From Methylophilus glucosoxydans (GTDB lineage: Bacteria; Pseudomonadota; Gammaproteobacteria; Burkholderiales; Methylophilaceae): 64,000 nt of DNA. The notes beneath the pieces were generated by a model. The model did no database searches. It was not told the origin of the DNA and saw only the letters and a program-made list of their open reading frames with translations. The stretch spans positions 930,001-994,000 of the forward strand of contig NZ_JBHTJW010000002.1 of assembly GCF_042676145.1 (NCBI RefSeq). Reading direction: 5' to 3'. Below, in pieces: positions 44,416 through 53,059 of this stretch. Position numbers and translations under genes: made by a program. Position 1 is the stretch's first letter. Each line of letters begins with the position of its first letter.

Positions 44416-45951
44416 ATGGACGTTGTCATTTATTTTGCACTGGTACCCGGAGCCATCATGTGGCTGGCTGGGCTGCTGAGTGGAGTACTACCCTGGCAAC
44501 ATGACCGTGGCTGGCAACTGTTTAAGCGTCTGCTCAGCGTGGCGCTTGTGGCGGCAGGTATATCCGCCGCAGCCGTGTGTCTGCATGTCCAGTCGTTGCC
44601 TGGCAATTTTTTCAGTGCGTTTGGCATTGCTGCTTCCCCTCTGCAGGCGCTGATGGCTTGTTTGGTGCAATTGCTGGGGTGGGTGATCGGACATTTTTCT
44701 GCCAGATACCTCGAAGGTGAGGCCAATCAGAAAAGCTTTGTCACCGCTTTAAGCCTGGTCCTTGCCAGTGTGCATGTGCTGCTGATTGCTGATCACTGGT
44801 TGTTGTTTGTCGCGGCATGGTCAGCCATTGGCGTGTGTTTAAAGCACTTGCTGTGTTTTTATGCAGACCGGCCGTTTGCACTGTTGGCTTCGCACAAAAA
44901 GACCGTGGCGGATGTGTTGGCGGATAGTCTGTTGATGTTGACGGCCTTGATCGCCTATGTCGAAACCGGAAGCGCACAGATTTCAGTCTTTCTTTCACAT
45001 GTTAGCGTGCATGGCTTGTCGCAGCTGAGTAGCTGGTGTGCCATGCTGCTGGTGGCGGTGGTCATTTTAAAAACGGCATTACTGCCGGTGCATGGCTGGT
45101 TAATCCAGGTGATGGAAGCACCGACGCCTGTTTCTGCCTTGTTACATGCCGGTGTGGTGAACCTGTCTGGTTATGTTTTGATCCGCTTTGCCCCCTTGTT
45201 CGAACAGGCAACACTGGCCAGACATGTATTGTTAGCGGTTGGGCTGGTGACATGCCTGTTTGCCTCGCTGGTCATGTTTACCCGGGTCAGTATCAAGGTC
45301 AGGCTGGCATGGTCCACCGTGGCACAAATGGGCTTCATGATAGTGGAATGCGCGCTGGGGCTATACACCTTTGCGGCGCTGCACCTGATCGGACACTCGA
45401 TTTACAAGGCTTATGCCTTTTTGTCCGCCGCCGACATTGTCACACACACGCGCTTGCAGCAGATGGCGGGTAAAGCGGCCTTTGCCAAGTTGAGCATGTT
45501 GCTTGCCCCGGTGTTGACCATGGTGATTGTGTTCGGGGTACAGGCGGTCTTGGGGACCCAGCTGTGGCCAGCCTGGTGGAGCCTGATACTGGCGCTGGCC
45601 TGGGCCCCTGTATTGTGGCAGCAGGTCGGGCAGGCACTGACTCTGCGCCTGCAACTGCAAGCGTTGCTGTTCGGCAGTGTGCTTGCCATGGGGTTGACCG
45701 CCGTTAGTGTGGTGTTTCACCTGCTTCCCCTCGGGATACACGATCAGCCTTCCCCCACGGGCGGATGGTTAAGTGTGCTGGCCATGCTCATGCTGTACCT
45801 TGCCACGACCATGATCCAGCAGATGCCCGCGCGGTTGGCTGTGCTGCATCGCTCGGTGTATGCCGGGTTTTATCTGGATGAGTTTTACACGCGATGGGTC
45901 TTGCGTTTGTGGCCGGTTAGTTGGGGCAAAAGCACGCATGCCAATGACTAG
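44416..45951 (+). CDS. dabB: DabB: cation-translocating membrane subunit of the DAB inorganic-carbon transporter
   Basis: A 511-residue protein with about 13-14 membrane helices, homologous to the NuoL/MrpA antiporter-like subunits of complex I. The conserved ILKTALLPVHGWLIQVMEAP carries the helix-8 Lys and a His, and TPVSALLHAGVVNLSGYVLI is the classical proton-pathway motif. ATG 44416 follows AAAGG by eight bases; an in-frame GTG lies two codons upstream. No other complex I genes adjoin. A DabA gene follows 36 bp later. DabB is thought to couple the membrane potential or proton gradient to DabA-catalysed CO2 hydration. Confidence 0.9.
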   Translation: MDVVIYFALVPGAIMWLAGLLSGVLPWQHDRGWQLFKRLLSVALVAAGISAAAVCLHVQSLPGNFFSAFGIAASPLQALMACLVQLLGWVIGHFSARYLEGEANQKSFVTALSLVLASVHVLLIADHWLLFVAAWSAIGVCLKHLLCFYADRPFALLASHKKTVADVLADSLLMLTALIAYVETGSAQISVFLSHVSVHGLSQLSSWCAMLLVAVVILKTALLPVHGWLIQVMEAPTPVSALLHAGVVNLSGYVLIRFAPLFEQATLARHVLLAVGLVTCLFASLVMFTRVSIKVRLAWSTVAQMGFMIVECALGLYTFAALHLIGHSIYKAYAFLSAADIVTHTRLQQMAGKAAFAKLSMLLAPVLTMVIVFGVQAVLGTQLWPAWWSLILALAWAPVLWQQVGQALTLRLQLQALLFGSVLAMGLTAVSVVFHLLPLGIHDQPSPTGGWLSVLAMLMLYLATTMIQQMPARLAVLHRSVYAGFYLDEFYTRWVLRLWPVSWGKSTHAND

Positions 45952-45987
45952 GCGCACTTCTGAAATGAATGGATAAGGAACCAAAAG

Positions 45988-48540
45988 ATGTTTTTTATTG
46001 AAGACCAAGTATTCCCAGGGCGTCACCATGGGCAAACACAGTCTATCCGTGAGCAGGTGATAGACCAGGCCTGCCAGCGTGCGTGCGACAGTATTGCGCC
46101 TACCTGGCCGCTGGATCAGTCGATTGCAGTCAACCCGCATTGGAAAAGAGTCCACTTGCCAGTGAGAACTGTAGCGGCACGCATGGCTGTGCTAGGCGAT
46201 CTGCAAGTATTTCCGGCCAGAAGTCATCTGTTACATGCCTGGCAGCAAGGACGCATGTCTGCACAGGACTTAACCCAGGCCATGACACAACTCGGGCTCA
46301 GGCAGACCACTATTGCAGAGGCAGTCGCCCAGTTATCGACGCCGCTTGCCATTACCCAATTACCGCTACTGATAGATGTGCTCGATGACGATGCCCAGCG
46401 GTTTCAGCGCTTGACCTGGCGCGATGCCATTACGCATCAGGTCAGCCAGACTTGTGCCGCGTATTTTGACCGGGACCAGTCAGACTGGCAGCCTGAGCGT
46501 GCAGGTGGCTTGTACCAGTTCTGGCGTGACATGATCGTGCATGACCATGGCATTGGCGTGTTGATGGGCTTGCCCAACATCCACCAGTTTCTGGATTATT
46601 TGCCACGCAATCGCCAACAGGCTGAACGCTGGGTGGTCGAGGCGCTGGGCCTGGATGAAGCCGTGCTGGCCGATTATTTTGAGGCGGTATTGCTCACGGT
46701 GAATGGCTGGGCATCCTGGTGTGCTTATCTGGATTGGCAAGCCAGATTACAAGGCAAGAGTGATGACAGCTTGCGTGATTTGCTGGCGATTCGGTTGGCA
46801 TGGGGCGTGATTTTAATGCAATGCAAAGGCCTCAATGCAACCAACAGCGCCATTAGGGTCATCCAGCAAAAATGGCAGCATGTGGCTGAAAAAATTCAAG
46901 CTGCAGAACAGGCATTGCAAGTGGATGAGGTCTGGCAACTGGCACTGGAAATCGGTTATCAGCGCCAGCTGGCGCAACAACTGAGCCAGATGCCGGAGGC
47001 TGCAACACCGACACCCACGCCACTGATTCAGGCCGCATTTTGTATTGATGTGCGCAGTGAACCGATCCGGCGGGCAATAGAATCATTGTCACCCAATATA
47101 CAAACGCTGGGCGCGGCGGGCTTTTTTGGCTTGCCGATTGCCTATCAGCCTTTTGCTTCCGACTATCAGCGTCCACAGTTGCCAGGTCTGCTGGCCCCTA
47201 GCTTAACTGTCCGTGATCAAGTCCTTGCTGGTTCAGAGGCGATAAGCGAAGTGGCACAGGCCGGTAGCAAAGCGCTACAGCTAAAAGTCGGCCAAAAGCG
47301 GCTCAGCAATTTTATGCTGTCTGGCCAGGTCAGCCGACTGAGCAAATATCCTGGAGCGGCCTTTTCGCTGGTAGAGAGCGCGGGCCCCCTGTTTTTGAAA
47401 CCCTTGTTAGCCATGATCAAGCCGCAATTGCATGCCCGCAGTTCGCTTGATCAACATGGCTTGCCGAAAAAATACCGCGCATTGACCCGGCCTCAGTTAC
47501 AAGCGGTGAGCGTGGTCGAAAAAGCCGAGCTTGCCGCGCGGGTACTCAACAGTTTAGGCCTGACCAGCGGATTGGCGCCGCTGGTAATACTGGTGGGGCA
47601 TGCCAGCCAGAGCAAAAACAATGCGCATGCCTCCAGCCTCGATTGCGGCGCATGTTGCGGACAGTCTGGTGAGGTAAACACGCGTGCCTTGGCTGCCGTG
47701 CTCAATGATGTCGAGGTGAGGGCGCAGCTGGCAAGTATGGGCATGGCGATCCCCGCCGAAACCTGGTTTGTTGCCGCCTTGCACAACACTACCACACAAG
47801 CGTTGCAAGGCTTTGATCTTGATCTGCTGCCAGCCGCAACGCACACTCGCTGGCAGCAGGCGGCTGAGCTGTTTACCGCTGCTGGTGAAGTTGTGCGGGC
47901 ACAGTTAGCCTCTACCTCAATGCAGTCAACAAAAGCCATCGATGCCGGCCGTTTGTTCAAAGCTTTTCGCCAGCGTGCCAATGACGCTGCGCAGACCCGG
48001 CCGGAATGGGGCTTGGCCAACAATGCGGCATTTATTCTGGCCCCCCGGGCGCGTACCAGACATTTGAATTTGGCCGGGCGGGCATTTTTGCATGAGTATG
48101 ATGCGGCGGCGGATATTGAAGGGGCGTTATTGGAGCAACTGATGACGGCCCCCATGCTGGTGACGCACTGGATTAACTGGCAGTACCATGCCTCGACCTG
48201 TGAGCCAGTCAAGCTTGGGAGCGGAAACAAGCTGTTACACAACGTTGTTGGTGGCCGCATCGGCGTGTTTGAGGGCAACGGCGGTGACCTCAGAATCGGT
48301 CTCTCCAAACAGTCATTGCATGATGGCCAGCAGTGGATGCATGAACCGCTCCGCTTGACGGTGGTCATTGTGGCAAGCCGCAGACAGATTGACCAGATTA
48401 TCGACAGGCATGCGGTCATCAGCCATCTGGTCAACCATGGCTGGTTACACCTGTGGTGTGAAGAGGATGGGCAACGTTGGCGGTATGTTGCAGGGCAATG
48501 GCAGGCACTGGATTTTGCTGAAATGACGCAGCCCGTTTGA
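45988..48540 (+). CDS. dabA: DabA: zinc carbonic-anhydrase-like subunit of the DAB inorganic-carbon transporter (DUF2309)
   Basis: An 850-residue peripheral protein of the DUF2309/UPF0753 family. Metal-site residues can be seen: Cys352 and Asp354 in AFCIDVRSEP, His538 in LVGHASQSKNN and Cys553 in LDCGACCG. These correspond to the Cys-x-Asp, His and Cys ligands of the beta-carbonic-anhydrase-like site described for the Halothiobacillus protein, with the same 15-residue His-Cys spacing. With DabB it should convert CO2 to bicarbonate vectorially and trap it in the cytoplasm. The ribosome site is AAGGAAC. Probable user of the product here: PEP carboxylase. Confidence 0.92.
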   Translation: MFFIEDQVFPGRHHGQTQSIREQVIDQACQRACDSIAPTWPLDQSIAVNPHWKRVHLPVRTVAARMAVLGDLQVFPARSHLLHAWQQGRMSAQDLTQAMTQLGLRQTTIAEAVAQLSTPLAITQLPLLIDVLDDDAQRFQRLTWRDAITHQVSQTCAAYFDRDQSDWQPERAGGLYQFWRDMIVHDHGIGVLMGLPNIHQFLDYLPRNRQQAERWVVEALGLDEAVLADYFEAVLLTVNGWASWCAYLDWQARLQGKSDDSLRDLLAIRLAWGVILMQCKGLNATNSAIRVIQQKWQHVAEKIQAAEQALQVDEVWQLALEIGYQRQLAQQLSQMPEAATPTPTPLIQAAFCIDVRSEPIRRAIESLSPNIQTLGAAGFFGLPIAYQPFASDYQRPQLPGLLAPSLTVRDQVLAGSEAISEVAQAGSKALQLKVGQKRLSNFMLSGQVSRLSKYPGAAFSLVESAGPLFLKPLLAMIKPQLHARSSLDQHGLPKKYRALTRPQLQAVSVVEKAELAARVLNSLGLTSGLAPLVILVGHASQSKNNAHASSLDCGACCGQSGEVNTRALAAVLNDVEVRAQLASMGMAIPAETWFVAALHNTTTQALQGFDLDLLPAATHTRWQQAAELFTAAGEVVRAQLASTSMQSTKAIDAGRLFKAFRQRANDAAQTRPEWGLANNAAFILAPRARTRHLNLAGRAFLHEYDAAADIEGALLEQLMTAPMLVTHWINWQYHASTCEPVKLGSGNKLLHNVVGGRIGVFEGNGGDLRIGLSKQSLHDGQQWMHEPLRLTVVIVASRRQIDQIIDRHAVISHLVNHGWLHLWCEEDGQRWRYVAGQWQALDFAEMTQPV

Positions 48541-48629
48541 GTCTGTCATCATCTTGTCAGTGTGCATGCCTGAGGTCGTTTACTAAAGACCGGTCATGGA
48601 TGCATGCTGGCAAGTGAGTGGCTTTTTAG

Positions 48630-49391
48630 CTATCTTGGGTCAGGTGAGCTAGCCAGGCTAAAACAGTCTTCAGCCACGGTTGGCAGTCCTTCAAACAAGG
48701 GCTTGGCAAAATAATAGCCTTGAAACAGGTCGATGCCAAAATCGACCAGTACCGTGAGTTCAGCGCGGGTCTCGACGCCCTCTGAAATCACCTCGATATT
48801 GAGTCCGCGACACACATCCAGGATGCTTTTCACAATCAGTTGTTTGGTTTTATTCTGGTCTATGTCGCGGATCAGGTTCATGTCCAGCTTGATAATGTCT
48901 GGCTGCCATTCAGCCAGTAAGTTCAGGCCAGAATAACCCGCGCCAAAATCATCAATCGCGGTCAGAAATTGATGTTTTTTGTATTCGGTAAAAATGTTTT
49001 TTAAATGCGCATGATCGGTGATTTTCTCTGCCTCGGTCACCTCAAACATGATGCGCTTTTTATCAAAACCGAGTTCATCACACACGGCGAGCGTGGATTG
49101 AATACAGTTTTCAGGGTTGTAGACTGCGTTTGGTAAAAAATTGATGGACAGAATCTGGTCAAAATGTAACTGATTGGCGAGCCTGATGGCTTTTGAGCGG
49201 ATGGTTTGATCAAAGCGATGAATACTGGAGGCGTCAATTTGATCCAGAATGAACGCCGCTGGCTGGTTTTCCAGGCCACGTACCAGTGTTTCATATCCCC
49301 AAATCTGTTTGTGCTCGAAGGCAATAATGGGTTGAAACGCCATTGAAAAGTCTATCCCCAGGTGTTGAGGATTACATTTTCCACATTGCAT
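48630..49391 (-). CDS. Stand-alone EAL-domain cyclic-di-GMP phosphodiesterase
   Basis: A 253-residue single EAL domain. The signature reads ETLVRG (Glu34). SINFLPNAV has the Asn ligand, IMFEVTEAEK a Glu, AIDDFGAGYSGLNLL the metal-binding Asp pair, IIKLDMNLI the Lys, and EGVETRAEL the loop Glu. The residues needed for c-di-GMP hydrolysis are therefore present. A CGKC pair sits at the extreme N-terminus, a feature of a subgroup of small EAL proteins. No sensor domain. It is convergent with dabA, and no functional link is evident. Confidence 0.9.
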   Translation of the reverse strand: MQCGKCNPQHLGIDFSMAFQPIIAFEHKQIWGYETLVRGLENQPAAFILDQIDASSIHRFDQTIRSKAIRLANQLHFDQILSINFLPNAVYNPENCIQSTLAVCDELGFDKKRIMFEVTEAEKITDHAHLKNIFTEYKKHQFLTAIDDFGAGYSGLNLLAEWQPDIIKLDMNLIRDIDQNKTKQLIVKSILDVCRGLNIEVISEGVETRAELTVLVDFGIDLFQGYYFAKPLFEGLPTVAEDCFSLASSPDPR

Positions 49392-49605
49392 TTAGGGTTC
49401 TCCTGTACGCAGTCACCAGCTTCTTGCTACCTTATGGGATGCGGTCATGCCAGCTAGGCGATGAAACTCAAAAATAAATTTAATACTTTAGGGATAGTAA
49501 TACGCACCGTTGCAGCTTGATCAGTTGAAAAGCATTATATTTGATGCTCATATAATTCAACAAAGCATGTTCATGTATGCTGTGTTGATCCACTCACGAT
49601 AATTC

Positions 49606-50421
49606 CTACGCACTGCAATCCCCATTCAAATAGGCGAGCTCAATATCGGTGAAGCCGGCAAGCTTGCGTGCTGCAAGATTGAAGGGTGGGCGCAGTTTGG
49701 GCGCATGATATTGTTGGCGCAATTGTTCAAAGGTATCCACCAGGTCGAGCTGGCGTTGATCACACAAATAGCCAAACCAGCGGTTGCCAATCGCGACATG
49801 GCCGATTTCATCGCGCAGGATAATATCGAGGATGGCGGCGGCGGCCTGGTCGCCAGCTTGTAACAGTTTTTGCTTGAGGGGTGGGGTGGCATCCAGGCCA
49901 CGGGCTTCCATGGTGCGTGGGACGAGCGCCATGCGGGCCAGGACATCGGCCTGGGTTTTTTCGACCATCTCCCACAGGCTGTTGTGACCATCAAAATTGC
50001 CATAATCAAAGCCCAGCTGCTGCAGATGTTGGCGCAGTAGCGAAAAATGATAAGCCTCTTCTTTGGCCACTTGCAGCCAGTCGCGGTAATACGCTTCAGG
50101 CATGTCGGCAAAGCGCCAGACCGCATCCAGCGCCAGGTTGATGGCATTAAATTCGATATGCGCCAATGCATGAATCAAGGCGGCGCGGCCTTCGGCCGTG
50201 TTCATGGCTCGGCGCTGCACTTTGGCCGGTGCCACTAAGGCCGGGCGCTCAGGCCGGCCGGGAATACTCTGGTCGTCTGCGGATAATGCCTGCTGTGGCC
50301 GGATTTTCAGCGCGCCAGTGAGGCAGGCTTGCCACAGGGCAGCGACCTCAAGACATTTTTGTTGCGGGTCCCTTAGGGTCAGGGTTTGCAGGGCGCGGGT
50401 TCTCAGGCAGTCGTTCGTCAT
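49606..50421 (-). CDS. Ferritin-like DUF455 protein
   Basis: A 271-residue protein of the DUF455 ferritin-like family. The four-helix diiron core shows ligand-type motifs ALAHIEFNAINLALDAVW, VAKEEAYHFSLLRQHLQQLG and LRDEIGHVAIGNRWF. The family start LRTRALQTLTLRDPQQKCLE supports ATG 50421, although it lies 74 bp inside the end of the upstream kinase gene. The enzymatic role of the family is unsettled; it is distantly related to MiaE-type hydroxylases. Probably cytoplasmic. Confidence 0.85.
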   Translation of the reverse strand: MTNDCLRTRALQTLTLRDPQQKCLEVAALWQACLTGALKIRPQQALSADDQSIPGRPERPALVAPAKVQRRAMNTAEGRAALIHALAHIEFNAINLALDAVWRFADMPEAYYRDWLQVAKEEAYHFSLLRQHLQQLGFDYGNFDGHNSLWEMVEKTQADVLARMALVPRTMEARGLDATPPLKQKLLQAGDQAAAAILDIILRDEIGHVAIGNRWFGYLCDQRQLDLVDTFEQLRQQYHAPKLRPPFNLAARKLAGFTDIELAYLNGDCSA

Positions 50422-51814
50422 AGCGTTCGAATTTTACCGTGAATTGGCTGCCAATGTGACCACTGACAGGATGTGCCAGCCCCGGAGTGACTGTGATGCT
50501 GGCGTTATGATGTTCGGCAATTTCGGCCACGATAGCGAGCCCCAGGCCGCAGCCATTGCCCTGATTCGGGTCAAGCCGGTGAAAGCGCTCAAAAACCAGG
50601 GTGGTTTGATCGGCAGGAATGCCAATGCCACTGTCTGCCACTTCCAGCACCAGGAATTTGCCCGCTTGCGATAATCGGATCTGCAACAGGCCTTGTTGGG
50701 GGGTGTATTGAATGGCGTTTTCCAGCAGATTGTTTAAGAGTTCAGAGAGCATGAGCGCATCGCCTAGCACTTGATCCTGCTGGGTTTCAATCATGACATC
50801 GAGCTCTAACTGTTTGTTGCTGGCTGGCCCAATCCAGCGCGCGCATTCATCTGAAATGATTTTGGTGAGTGACACCGGCTGAAATTGCAGTTGCGAAACA
50901 GCGGCATCGGTTCTGGCCATGGTCAACAGCCGCTGTATCAGGTGTGACAAGCGGGTGGTACTGCGCAGCATGTAATTGAGCGGCTCTTGAATGGCTTCTG
51001 GCGGCTGGCTGCGCAAGGCGAGTTCAGCCTGGGTTTGCAGCCCGGCAATCGGTGTGCGCAGCTGGTGTGAGGCATCGGCAATAAATTGCTGCTGCTGTTG
51101 CAAGCCTGCCTTGACCCGTGCGAGTAGCGCATTCATCGCTTGCAGCAAGGGTTGCAGTTCGTTTGGCGTCGCTTGCGTATCCAGCGCGCTCAAGTCGCGG
51201 TAAGAGCGTTGGTGCAAAGATTCCCTGAGGTCTTGCAAGGGTTTGAGGGCAAAATAAATACCCAATTCAATCACAATGGCGGCCAATAACATCATGAGCA
51301 CTTGCGGCAACAGCATTTCTTCGACCATTTCGGCGACCATGGCATCCCGTTTGCCCGTGGTCTCGGCCATGCTGATCAGAATGTTGCGCGCATTGGCCGC
51401 CTCGCTCTCTGGCAGGCCAAAGGTCACGGCGCGGATCGCTTCGCCCTTGTAGTGGCTGTTATAGTAAACCTGCTGGTTGCCCGCAGGCAGTTGCTTGGGT
51501 AAGGGTAAATGCGCTTCGCCAAACACCAGTTTACCCTTGGGGTCGCTGATTTTGATGTAAATGTGATCGCCTTCGTTATAGCTGAGCAAATGGCTGGCGA
51601 CCTCGGGGATCTCAATTTTGACTTGATTGTGGCTATCAATAATCACCTCATCTGCCAGCGCGAGCACGGTCCGCAACAAGGCCTGGTCGTAGGCCTGTGT
51701 GGCATAGAGCAGGGCGCGTGAGTAAGACAAGGCGGCAGAAACGCCCAGCACAACCAGCATGGGCAGCAACAGCCACAAGCGCAGCTGGCTTTTGAGCGAA
51801 AGCGGGGGCATCAT
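50348..51814 (-). CDS. Sensor histidine kinase, QseC/TctE-like
   Basis: A 488-residue membrane kinase. One helix (residues about 12-32) and a second (about 170-190) surround a periplasmic sensor region. HAMP-like sequence is followed by the phospho-acceptor box ADASHQLRTPIAGLQTQAEL, N box NLLENAIQYTP, DSGIGIP and GCGLGLAIV. It partners with the OmpR-type regulator 14 bp upstream. Its last 74 bp overlap the DUF455 gene, and the tail beyond FTVKFERYDE is Pro-rich and probably dispensable. The signal is unknown. Confidence 0.9.
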   Translation of the reverse strand: MMPPLSLKSQLRLWLLLPMLVVLGVSAALSYSRALLYATQAYDQALLRTVLALADEVIIDSHNQVKIEIPEVASHLLSYNEGDHIYIKISDPKGKLVFGEAHLPLPKQLPAGNQQVYYNSHYKGEAIRAVTFGLPESEAANARNILISMAETTGKRDAMVAEMVEEMLLPQVLMMLLAAIVIELGIYFALKPLQDLRESLHQRSYRDLSALDTQATPNELQPLLQAMNALLARVKAGLQQQQQFIADASHQLRTPIAGLQTQAELALRSQPPEAIQEPLNYMLRSTTRLSHLIQRLLTMARTDAAVSQLQFQPVSLTKIISDECARWIGPASNKQLELDVMIETQQDQVLGDALMLSELLNNLLENAIQYTPQQGLLQIRLSQAGKFLVLEVADSGIGIPADQTTLVFERFHRLDPNQGNGCGLGLAIVAEIAEHHNASITVTPGLAHPVSGHIGSQFTVKFERYDERLPENPRPANPDPKGPATKMS

Positions 51815-51828
51815 GGTCTGCTCACCCT

Positions 51829-52509
51829 TTAGGACTGCGCATGTTGTTCGGCTTCCAGCATATAGCCCAAGCCGCGCACTGTGCGAATATTGGCGCCACT
51901 GGGCTCAATTTTTTTGCGCAGGCGATGGATATACACTTCAATGGCATTATCGCCCAGTGTCTCATCCCAGTTGCATAACGATTCCATGATCTGCTCTTTG
52001 GCAATGATCTTACCCATGCGCATCATCAACGTTTCTAGCAAATGCAGTTCGCGTGCAGACAGGGTGACTGGTTGGTCATTGATGGTCGCCAGTTTGTTGG
52101 CGACATCCAGTTTCAAGTTACCGCATTGCAGTGGCAGGTTATTGCCCAGCTTGCTGCGGCGGATCAGGGCACGCACCCGCGCTTCGAGTTCTTCAAGGTG
52201 GAACGGCTTGGTGAGAAAATCATCGGCGCCGATATCGAGCGCTTGTACGCGTGTCGCGACATCTTCTCGCGCGGTTAAAATGAGGACGGCAATCGGGTTG
52301 GCTTGCTGGCGCAGGTGCGACAATATCGTCATCCCGTCCATGGTGGGCAAGCCTAAATCCAGAATCACCAAATCATATACATCATCATTAATTGCCCGTA
52401 AGGCTTGCTTGCCGTCTGTCACATGGTCCACGGCATATTCCGCTTGCGTCAATGCACGTACCAGACCGTTTGCAATCACCAAATCATCTTCCACTATTAA
52501 TAGACGCAT
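51829..52509 (-). CDS. OmpR/QseB-family response regulator
   Basis: A 226-residue two-domain regulator. The receiver has acidic residues EDD at 7-9, phospho-acceptor Asp51 in LVILDLGLPTMDG and Lys in FLTKPFHLEE. The C-terminal winged helix contains LSARELHLLETLMMRMGKII and DNAIEVYIHRLRKKI. I chose ATG 52509 (AGGTGA five bases upstream) over GTG 52518. Kinase and regulator are co-transcribed. A four-fold 11-bp direct repeat lies about 60-105 bp upstream, a likely binding site for this protein. Confidence 0.92.
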   Translation of the reverse strand: MRLLIVEDDLVIANGLVRALTQAEYAVDHVTDGKQALRAINDDVYDLVILDLGLPTMDGMTILSHLRQQANPIAVLILTAREDVATRVQALDIGADDFLTKPFHLEELEARVRALIRRSKLGNNLPLQCGNLKLDVANKLATINDQPVTLSARELHLLETLMMRMGKIIAKEQIMESLCNWDETLGDNAIEVYIHRLRKKIEPSGANIRTVRGLGYMLEAEQHAQS

Positions 52510-52570
52510 CGCTTTCACCTGCTGGTTTGAATACGCTCAGTTTACCTCAATGCAAGCCGGATTGACGGGT

Positions 52571-52614
52571 TGTAAGCTTGGTGCAAGGCGCGCGTAAGTT
52601 AGCTGTAAGGCCCG
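52571..52614. promoter_or_regulatory. Four direct repeats with exact 11-bp period, likely response-regulator operator
   Basis: TGTAAG (52571), TGCAAG (52582), CGTAAG (52593) and TGTAAG (52604) recur at exactly 11-bp intervals. OmpR/PmrA/QseB-type regulators bind direct repeats of this spacing, such as the PmrA box CTTAAG-N5-CTTAAG. The array lies between the divergent regulator gene and the small exported protein gene, so both are candidate targets. Confidence 0.7.
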
Positions 52615-52708
52615 AGGCGTATCGTGTGAATCGTTGACAGCGCAGAAGTAAAGACGCTGACCAAGAAACACTAAGGATCAACGGGTTGGAACCTGATAAG
52701 GAGTGATC

Positions 52709-52903
52709 ATGAAAAAACGCGTGTTGCTGATCATAGGAATGACAGGATATTTACTTTCGATGCCCGTGTGGGCGGGGACAAATCCCTCACCACATGATCA
52801 GGTAGAAATGCAAAGGCATCTGAAAGTCGCCAAACACGCTGGTGCGCAGCCAGCGGTCAGTTCCCAAAAGGAGATTGACAAAAAAACTGCGCAAACCAAG
52901 TAA
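52709..52903 (+). CDS. Small exported protein divergent from the two-component system
   Basis: A 64-residue protein with a good AAGGAG site six bases before ATG 52709. A signal peptide (VLLIIGMTGYLLSMPVWA) leaves a mature chain of about 40 polar residues (TNPSPHDQVEMQRHLKVAKH and a Lys-rich end). No domain recognised. It is divergent from the response regulator and downstream of the 11-bp repeat array, so it is probably a target of that system. It could be a periplasmic feedback or stress peptide; function unknown. Confidence 0.7.
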   Translation: MKKRVLLIIGMTGYLLSMPVWAGTNPSPHDQVEMQRHLKVAKHAGAQPAVSSQKEIDKKTAQTK

Positions 52904-52911
52904 CTGTGAAG

Positions 52912-52953
52912 TTGCCTAAGCGCGCTGAATTCCCTGCAGCGTCGTTTAGGCAA
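52912..52953 (+). other. Long near-perfect RNA hairpin
   Basis: TTGCCTAAGCG (52912-52922) continues into CGCTG and pairs with CAGCG, then CG and TTTAGGCAA (ending 52953). This gives about 15-16 pairs with one G-U, one bulged base and a 9-base loop. It lies between the small exported gene and its terminator, so it would be part of that mRNA's 3' end or of a short RNA. Confidence 0.55.
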
Positions 52954-52983
52954 TCAGCGGTTTCGTGTGTATCCTCTCACTTT

Positions 52984-53008
52984 AACCACGCTCTGCGTGG
53001 TTTTTTTT
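52984..53008 (+). terminator. Rho-independent terminator
   Basis: An 8-bp perfect stem AACCACGC / GCGTGGTT with a 3-base loop is followed by a run of T residues. It ends the transcript of the small exported protein gene 80 bp upstream. Confidence 0.9.
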
Positions 53009-53059
53009 GCCTGTTACAAGCCACAAATATGCCAGGCCACGGCCTGGCATCCGTGCTGA

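Noticed and set aside
44416..45951. Part of a respiratory complex I or Mrp antiporter operon
   Set aside because: Only one NuoL-like gene is present, with no other nuo or mrp genes, and the next gene is clearly DabA (DUF2309).
52634..52662. TTGACA at 52634 as a -35 box for the small exported protein
   Set aside because: No acceptable -10 hexamer is found at 16-18 bp spacing; an activator-dependent promoter is possible but not shown.
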